A stretch of 64,000 nucleotides of DNA from the NCBI GenBank assembly GCA_038030265.1, contig CM075943.1, forward strand, positions 36,084,001 to 36,148,000, in the 5' to 3' direction. Source of the DNA: Corythucha ciliata (Eukaryota > Arthropoda > Insecta > Hemiptera > Tingidae). This document shows, one piece after another, positions 56,188-64,000 of the stretch (its first letter is position 1; every line of letters starts with the position of its first letter). Made by a program: the position numbers and the translations under genes. The notes under the pieces are model-generated. The model had not been told where the DNA came from, did no database searches, and was given only the letters and a program-made list of their open reading frames with translations.

Positions 56188-57043
56188 TAATTCTCCGAAT
56201 GGACATCATGTACTCGGCGACCGAGCTTCCATTTATTAAAAAAAAACAAAAAAACAAAAAAACAAAAAACACTAAAAAACGGCCAGAGTAATTAGTCGGT
56301 GATGGCAGGAACTCAATTTTAAAGAAATATTGTTTAATAAAAACAACAAAAAACTAGCGGAAAATACAAATAAAAAATTGATGTGCCGCCTTTCTTCATG
56401 AAGACCAAGGATTTTTTTAAACGCATAAAAATACGCTAATTAGAATAGATTGCAATCTAGTTAAGGTAAATAATTGGCGAAACGAGTGGCTTTAGCTGGT
56501 TGAATGGGGTCGTTTAACGAGAACAAAACACGCTCAGTTTAATCCACCAGTTGATTAGAACGCTTCGAGCATTGATTGATATAAACGAAGCGAGAATCGG
56601 TGCAACATGATATATTCTTTTTTCATGTCCATTGGGATCTGGTAATTATTACAACTGGCAATTCGAGGTACTGTTGAAGTAACATTCAAAAGAGTTGTTA
56701 TTCGGCCGATGATTCATCCTTTAAAACTTGTTTTGATATCCACGAAACTGGAACTTTGTCTCCAAAACTTGGTTTTGACGTTAAAAAAATCGTTGCAAAA
56801 GTCAATCAACGTAGCAGTTAGTGTAAAGACGCTATTGGTATATTCGCTATACGACGGCCAACTTCCCCATCATTATTCACGGGCAGGAATTGTGAAGTAT
56901 AGGGGCCCGTGTGCCCCAAGTTACAGTCATTCTGGATTTATTGTATTTCTAATCTTTTTCCTTCAACGAAAATAGCGGCGCCCTCGCCAGGCTAAGACCC
57001 TTAAAGCCTGTGACAGAGTTTTGGCCCATTTTGCGACCTCAAT

Positions 57044-57226
57044 CAGGCGCGGATCCAGAGTCGGATTAAGGAGGGAGCATGACTCCATGGGGTGCCGCAC
57101 CTACAAAATTCCACACGTCTCGCAGTTTTTAATTTTTCCACAGAAACTGCTTGACGTGGGTTTTCGTAGGTGAGGCACCTCATGGAGTCATGGCCCCCTC
57201 TTTAAGCCGACTCTGGATCCGCGCAC
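57044..57226. mobile_element. 183-bp hairpin MITE with hAT-like ends
   Basis: CAGGCGCGGATCCAGAGTCGG opens the element in part (CAGGCGCGGATCC) and its complement closes it. Inside, CATGACTCCATGGGGTGCC and its complement extend the arms to about 75 bp. No matching 8-bp duplication. Confidence 0.6.
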
Positions 57227-57249
57227 ACGTGGATTCTCGCGTGAGAAAA

Positions 57250-57390
57250 AAAGTCAGTAAAATCCGAGAAATCTGGAATTTTAGAGCGCGAAATTCGAGA
57301 AATTGATTTTATAGTGAGCCAATCCTGCGAAAATGGTTTTACAATGCGAACAAATTAGCAAATTCGGTCTCTGAATTCAGCTGTCTCACG
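57250..57390 (+). repeat. Type B minisatellite, short block
   Basis: Four to five degenerate units (GCGAAATTCGAGAAATTGA, AGTGAGCCAATCC). Ends where the orphan ORF begins. Confidence 0.4.
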
Positions 57391-57397
57391 AAATTGT

Positions 57398-57856
57398 TTG
57401 TCAAAGACAACTAAATTAAGTGATATTTATGTTTTAGTGAACAGCGAAGGAAGAGTCCTGATGCATATGGACCACGCTGGGCAGCTCAGGGGTCTTAGTA
57501 CGAACGATCTCGAAAAAATGCCGATTCAAGGATGCTGTTTAAGACACCTTGGCCCTTGGCAACCGCACTTTCGGGTCGGGTTGTTTTCTTTAACGAGCAC
57601 CCATACTATAGTGGCCCTAGTGTCGAGAAAATCGGCTGATACCAGCGATCATGACGCGAAACATTCATTTCTAGACCCTTCAAGGGCCACTGCCCATTCG
57701 GCCATTTTGCCGCCCACCTGGAGCCCGAGCAGAAGTCTTGTCGGACAGAGGAATAACAAACTGTGGAAACTCGTGAAAGCTGGAGTGGAGCACACGGTAA
57801 GCCACCAATCAAAACCACCTAGCCAAGTTAAAAAGGGACTTGCCCAAGCATTGTAA
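57398..57856 (+). CDS. Orphan ORF of unknown function
   Basis: A 152-codon frame with no family I recognise. It contains MDHAGQLRGLS near residue 24, Cys pairs at CCLRHLG and a Ser/Thr/Pro-rich middle. The first in-frame ATG would shorten it to about 127 codons. A GC-richer composition than the flanks is visible. An AG near 57.44 kb could be a splice acceptor, making this a downstream exon. Could equally be chance or a decayed element. Confidence 0.2.
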   Translation: MSKTTKLSDIYVLVNSEGRVLMHMDHAGQLRGLSTNDLEKMPIQGCCLRHLGPWQPHFRVGLFSLTSTHTIVALVSRKSADTSDHDAKHSFLDPSRATAHSAILPPTWSPSRSLVGQRNNKLWKLVKAGVEHTVSHQSKPPSQVKKGLAQAL

Positions 57857-60800
57857 AACCAGACGCCAACAGCGGAGGAACAACTAGAGGAAGCCGCCAC
57901 GTCTTTCGAGGGACATCCGGGGGACGACGTATAACAAGAGCAAAGGCGCGAGGTACATCCTGAGAAAGTGAAGAGGTAGGCGACGGTTCCAATAACTCGT
58001 TACTTATCTCTTTTAGTCTTTTTTTTTTGTTATTTTCCGTACGTCTCTGTCGTCGCCTGTCGACTGGGATCGTCGCGGTGACGCGTTGACTCCGTCTGTT
58101 GAGCGGTAGCTCATTCGGCGACCGTCGTCCGTGTAAGTCTCGGGGCGTGTTTTACGTCGCACTATCGCGTGAGTAATTAATCTTATCTCCCTACTCGTTT
58201 ACTCATCCCGACCCTCAAGAACGTAATACCGAACTTTTTATGTTATCCTTCACGTTTTGTCTTTGTCATAAACCATTAACCAATCTAAAGTTCTTCATTA
58301 GCACGATTGACCCTGTATCAGGGTAGCTTTATCGGCCACGTTTAAGTATAGGTTCTCTAGTTTATGCAGTAATTTTCGAGCCGTGCAGGGAGGCGCGCAC
58401 GAATTCTTGTGCATAAATTTAAATTCAACTTGTTAAACCGTTATATTAAATTATTGTTCAAAAAAGCACAAAATGAACAAGTTATTGTTAACAATCCCAA
58501 CCGCGAATTTTTGTTTTTTGAAAATTCAATGCATTAAAAAAAAAATGTTCATGCTCCGAAGTCAAATAATAATTCTACACGCTGTCGTTTGACTCACAAA
58601 TTTGCATATTCAACCCTAATCTCATTCATTTCAAAGCTGAGCACAGCGTCGATATTTAAAAACGTCGGAGAGAGGGAGAGTGAGAGTCAGTAAGCCGGAG
58701 ATTTTTGTTAACCATTTCTCCTGTAGCCTGGAAGGAGGAGTTAGATACCATTGTTTCTGGCCGAATGAATCAGTTCTTGATTGATTACCCCTCTCATAAG
58801 GATAAATACTTATTCTATTGTCTTCCTTTCCGAGAAAACTCGATGGGCTCTTTGGTTTGTGTAAGGGGGTGGAGGGGTTAAAGGGAGGCTGAATACGAGA
58901 TTACGCCATGCTGCATTAAATTTTCGATTTCCTTCGGCCAACGATGGGAGCGTATTAAATCTGGTGGAATGGAAGGCTCCGTCTTTCGTGAAATATGTTA
59001 CATATTTATTTTTTTGGCTGTGCAAAGTTGGTGGATGGTGGGTGTGAGGGGGATATTTACTGCTTTGAAAATCGGGGTTTAGTGGGATACTTATCCTTTT
59101 TTTTATTCATTCTGTTTTGGGATAGTGGTGACAATCCTTACGGTACATTACTCGTGGTTTCACGGGGCTTAACGCAATTCGTTTTTAATGGCAAGACTAT
59201 TCAAGTGCACACATTCGATCGTACTAACCAGATTGTGTTTTCTTTTTCACTTTAATTGATTCCACGTTTCCCTTTAACCAAACCTCCCCCTTCCCCCCTT
59301 GATGGGACCATCATCGGTTTGGGGCTCCGACAATCGTCGTAATGTTGTGGGTTAAGTCCCCCACCCACCCTTTTAACTTTTGCGAGTTGAATACCCCGAT
59401 GGGGTAATTTCAAAAAAAGAAGAAAAAAGGCAAACCACATTTGAACTTCTGAGTGGAGGGGAGTGGGGCAGTGTGGTTGTTTGTCGGTGGGGAGGAAGGG
59501 GGACGACCGCATGTAGACGGATAGCCACTGCAGTAACTTACGTTAACCATCCCATCCCTCCCTAAGGATCAAGTACTCACCTTTGGGATACGGAAAGAAA
59601 GGTTAAATGTCGCGTCTGTGCAATTATCTTGGTGCTAGTATCATTAACAATGACAATGATTTATTAATTATCAATCGCCTATTACTTACCTGTTCATGCC
59701 CAAAAAGGGGACCCTGTCACTACCAGTCACTATACGGACTAAAACAAAAAAAAAACCCTGCATTAACTAGGCAAATTCCTTGACCAGAAGATCTAATGAA
59801 TAAATTGCGCTTAAAGTATTTCTCCATTTGACGGTTGCACGATGAAACGGACAGGCCAAAATTAATCACGAAGGGGAGGATGTTAGCGGTATTTCTTTCA
59901 CCCAGTTTTTGGTCCTGCGGGTCATTGCATATCTTCTGTACACGCTGAAAAACTTTTCAACAACTAAAATCAGTTAATAAACAGCAAAAATAAGTTTTGA
60001 TGTATGTCTAAAAAATGCTTGAGCATGAGTCTTATTTTTTCGTAATGAGACGGAATATTTGTTGAAGAAAAGAATTAACGCCGGGTTGACAACCTCCTCT
60101 TCTTTTCGTAGCACGCTCCAAAACTTGTTTGATGACTTTTTTTTTTTTTTTCAACTATTCTACGGTAGAGAAGTGTGGGTATGGTGAGGGGGGAGAGTGC
60201 ACGTCGTGTGTTGTTTGTATTCAAATGCTAATAGCCAAGCTGACCTTGGAGTGGGTGCGGCTAGAGGGAGAAGATCCACTCTATAAGAGAGCTTGCAACG
60301 AAACATCCTTCTTCCATCGTCCTGAGGTTTGTGGCCTCACGCCCACATGACCCTCCATAGTTCTATCTCTCTCTGTTTCATATGCCCACAACCGGGCATC
60401 TGTCATTTAGAGAGAAAAAAACCTTTTGCCTGTTTTTCAACTTTTAATGGGGTAGACGAAGATGAGAAGACACAAAAAATTTTGAACTTGGAAGAAGCGA
60501 GGGGTTTCACTATAGAGAAAAGGTGAAAGGTGGTCTCTTCTAGGACCGGGACGAGAGAAAATTAACAGCGGCTGCAGCTGTTCAGAACCACTCGAAAGAC
60601 GCAGACGAACGCCTTACTGGGGCGTCACCCTCAATAAACAATTAATAAACCTTTTCTGTCTTTTTCTATCTTCTTTGGCCGCTTCTTTGGCAAGGACGAG
60701 ACTTCAAAGTACATGAGTTGTAATTAACTAAGGGAATCCCCTTAATCCCCAGCAGAAGTATTTTCCATAAACGAGAATTGAAAAATACTAATTAAAAACG

Positions 60801-63368
60801 ACTGAAATATCGGTTTCCAACTCACGAGATTTTAATTACAATGAAAACGACCGATGGATCCCGCTCATGAGGACTAAACGTGATTTCTCGCTAATTATTT
60901 AGAAGCCCAATCCCCGTGTATGAAATAAGAGGAAAAAAATACCGCAGAGTCTAATGAAGGAATAATTGGGGCTTGTTGGCTCAAAGAACGGAAACCGAGA
61001 GAAAATGATTTTGCTTTAAATCAATTCGGATATCAGAGTGAAAAACGGAACAAAATGCGGGAAAATTAGGCCGAGGTTAGACTCATTTAAATGGTATACT
61101 AAACCCAATTTGACGAATCGGAAGCCCCCTCCCCTCACAACCATCTCACTCAGCAAACACCTTTTCCAGTACCCCGTGTGTAAAGAGATTTTTCCTTTCC
61201 TTGCTTCCTTTCTTTTTCACTTATTTTCTCGCTTGGAAGAACTCCAATTTAATCTTGAAGTCTTAACAGGGGCATCTATCTCAGAAAAGAGAGTCTTAGC
61301 TAAAAGCCAACTTTTCTCTCTTTTGTGAGTCCCCTTCCTCACACTCATCACTCCGCTAAACTTCAACGTATCCTGGAGTTCAGCCGTTGGACAATTGTAT
61401 CACAACTTGAGCGACGCTATGGATGGGTGGGGGGGAGTGAGGTACGCTGGTAGGAAAGGGAAGGAAATCTCTCAGACAGTGATATCATGTTACCTTTCTC
61501 CATATTTCTGAAAAGTCTGAAAAGCTTATTTATTGTAGACGAGGAGGGTTGACGTGAACAAAGAAAAAAAAAAAAAAAAAAATGGGAAGGATGAAAACGG
61601 AGAAATTCTGCCCGAATTTTTCGTACCGAAACTGCAATTTTTCATCCTTTTTTCGTGTGAATTATTGCTCTTAATATTGTGGAATAACTTTAAAGAAATT
61701 GATAAAGCCAATTTTATTATTGGCAATGCTTTAAAAATGAATGGGTCAAGGAGTACCGATCAAATAACGAATATATCACCGTTGTTCTGCTCTATTAAAA
61801 GAAAAAAAACACCGCAACCTCGAGCCCCTTCAAATATTAGGCATCACGTTTAATGCAAAAAGGAACTTGAAATTTTTTTGGAATATATATTTTTTTTTCA
61901 AACAAATATTGAATTGTAAAAATACCGGTGAAAAATGTATTTACAAAAACCGAAAATTAGAATTTTAATGATTTTTTGAAAATAGATTTTCGAAGGGTCC
62001 CACAACCACCCCCTCATCATAGGGCGATCTTGTATTTCTCGTAACGTCACGTTACGCTTTCTTGAAATGTAATTCTATGTATTTCTGATGCAGTTTAGCG
62101 GTTTGAACGAAAGGATTACTCAAATTATATTTGAATTCAACAGAGATGAGCTGTCGTGGCCCTAGATTTAATTTAAAGCAGGTACCTTGATTTTGATCTT
62201 TTCATCACACACGATTATAATAAAATAAATAAAGAGTCAGTTTTTATGCGTCGGGGAAGTTTTGACTCATAATAAACCTTATCACCTTATCATCAACCTC
62301 TAGGAAAGTTTTTCATTATTGATACAAATCTCAAGTTTTAGGGCAGTTCAGTGTTTTTCACATATTTTAAAGTATCTCTACGTAATAATAATTAGTGTCG
62401 GGAAGACCTGGGGGCCTGTTCTGTAAGATTTCATAGTGTTCCTAGGAATATCCTTTCCACCCGTCCGCCCCGAATTAAATCACATGTTGAAAGGTAAGAC
62501 GGGTGGAAAGAGACGGTGATAGTGACGGTTAAAAGTTATAGAACAGGAATACTGATTCGCAATCGACAGGGGCTACTTGATTTTTTGAATCCGTCCGGCT
62601 TCAGATGAAAATTACTTTCCTCGCCTCTCTCTAGAATTCTAGATAACCAAAATGTCTTTTCACTCCGGCGCAGCTCACGGTAAAAACACTTCGTGTAGTC
62701 AAATTAAATCGTTAATTTATGTCATGATTATAACAAATTATGCCTTTGAAGTCGTAAGAGACGTGTTCGACACGTTTACACCCTCCAGAGACCACGTCAA
62801 AAGCACATGAATGTCGGATTTGGTTTCTTCCGGGATTAGTCGAAATTGATGACTTGCGGGTGACAAGCAAACTCGAAACACAGGGTACGGTGTACAGCAC
62901 TTGTGAAACTGTGAGTATCACTATCACCCATGAACATTTATTTTCTGGCCGTTGAGCTCACGACACTGTGTGTGTTTTTTAAAAAGTTTTTGATGCGATT
63001 GTATTCGGTTTACCATAAACGACTGCCCTTTCTTCTTTGACATATTCGTATTCAATTCAGCCGCTTAAGTTTTTCTTCGATGACTGCAATCTACAACGAT
63101 CATCGTAGAACAATATCAACATGGTTTTCTTTGAAGCTAGCTTCTCCTTCTTTGAGCCTTTACTTCGCCGAGCACCAAGTTCACGAGTCATTTTTCTCCG
63201 AAAAAATAAATAAATGAAAGGGCGAGGGACTATTCACTTTAACCAGCACAAAAAATATCAAAACGAAACGGCAGAAGTTGGAGACTAGACTCCTCCTCAC
63301 TTCTTCTAAACATTGAAAGGGGGTGAGGTGGGTTTTAACCTTATTATTTGTTATGAGTCGAATAACCT
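57857..63368. other. Intergenic stretch
   Basis: No gene, RNA gene or clear repeat recognised in 5.5 kb. Contains T-runs (58020, 60138), a poly(A) tract near 61563 and a G-run near 61430. Confidence 0.4.
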
Positions 63369-63455
63369 TTGAAAAATCGAACCTCGCTTCCCCATCGCAT
63401 AGTTCGTTCGTACAAAGTTGTTCTTATTTTGGGACATAACATTTTGACAACGAGG

Positions 63456-64000
63456 ATGAAGCCAAAGAAGAGAGCGGCGGCGGCAAGATTGCTGTCTCCT
63501 AATAGCATGACTTCTCCGGACATCTCCTCAGCATTTACTTTCCGATCGTTAAATCTTGGAAATTTACCGGAGTTTTCAATAAATGGAGATGATTGGAAGA
63601 TTCATGAAGGGAGGTTAAAGGAATTTTTCATAGCAAATGCGGTAGAAGAAGAGAGGAAGATATCGGTTTTAATCACGGTCATGGGGACCGAAGCTTATAA
63701 GTATATGCGTAATTTGTGTGATCCGGAACTTCCATCACAAAAAACATTCGATGAAATATGCTCAATTATGTCGCGGCAGCTTTCGCTAACCGTTTATGTT
63801 TTCAGGAAGCGCATTGAATTCTACCGAATGAATCAAGAAATAGACGAACCAGTGGCTCAGTGGTTCGTGCGGGTAAAAAGAAGGGCACGGCAGATTGCAA
63901 ATTTGGAGGGCAATTAGATTTTGTGTTAAAAGAAAAGTTCGTTTGCGGCATGATCCAGTCATCAAATTTAGATAGATTGTGCGAGGAGGATCCAAGGGAA
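63456..64000 (+). pseudogene. Gag of a third Gypsy-type element, start only
   Basis: Gag precursor beginning at MKPKKRAAAARLL (63456). It contains the LLLTVMGTEAYK-like capsid motif seen here as LITVMGTEAYKYMRNLCDP, then a KTFDEICSIMSRQ helix and a VFRKRIEFYRMNQE block, as in K02A2.6-type Gypsy gag. The frame stops at a TAG about 63915. The family continuation (LDFVLKEKFVCGM) resumes at once in the next frame, so one base has been lost. The sequence just upstream (TTTTGACAACGAGGATG) resembles the primer-binding region of Gypsy element 1, so the 5' LTR should end near 63.44 kb. The element continues past the window edge. Confidence 0.75.

Larger units (their letters stand above)
53346..57040. 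other. Intergenic stretch with small MITEs
   Basis: No gene recognised. Two MITE-like repeats are listed separately. A run of A/CA-rich sequence lies near 56240-56275. Confidence 0.4.

Overview
The window is eukaryotic, AT-rich and dominated by transposable elements. I see no rRNA or bacterial-type operons, and no host gene I can name with confidence. Evidence for a eukaryote is a reading frame interrupted by GT-AG introns (one only 71 bp), several classes of DNA transposon, two LTR retrotransposons, non-LTR and Penelope-like retroelements, dispersed minisatellites and many G/C homopolymers. The mix (MULE, Tigger, THAP/DDE, Penelope, short-LTR Gypsy elements) suggests an arthropod, probably an insect. 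A sap-feeding hemipteran such as a whitefly is only a guess.

Layout. 0-11 kb: a MITE, an R1-type non-LTR 3' end, a 1 kb array of a degenerate 30-bp minisatellite (type A), a Penelope-like fragment with a hammerhead-like motif downstream, a near-perfect hairpin element, and a composite repeat (type A + spacer + type B minisatellite). 13.5-17.5 kb: a 5'-truncated non-LTR retrotransposon on the minus strand. It lies between direct repeats of about 150-175 bp, and a 1.58 kb fold-back element sits in its 3' UTR. 18-21 kb: a type A array split by a decayed Tigger/pogo transposon. 21-26.5 kb: no gene recognised. 26.5-31 kb: type A and B arrays with a second fold-back element, a Gypsy integrase fragment and a MITE. 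33-37.4 kb: a full-length but inactivated Gypsy element on the minus strand. 40.5-47.4 kb: a two-gene DNA transposon with a spliced THAP/DDE transposase on plus and a YqaJ-type exonuclease on minus. Its transposase is split by a young, RT-less LTR element with an exact 5-bp target duplication. 47.5-53.4 kb: a MITE with a 9-bp target duplication, a TIR element holding a CXC-type cysteine-rich protein and a hAT-like insertion, and a MULE transposase with a nonsense codon and a lost catalytic Asp. 53.4-63.4 kb: intergenic, with small MITEs and one orphan ORF. 63.4 kb to the end: the start of another Gypsy gag.

How the parts relate. Almost every recognisable coding segment is mobile-element derived, and most are broken. 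Nesting gives a relative order: type A arrays are older than the Tigger, fold-back and MITE insertions in them, and the THAP/DDE transposon is older than the LTR element inside it. The most informative items are the THAP/DDE plus YqaJ transposon with its datable insertion, the 30-bp minisatellite that recurs in both orientations, and the non-LTR element with unusually long flanking duplications.
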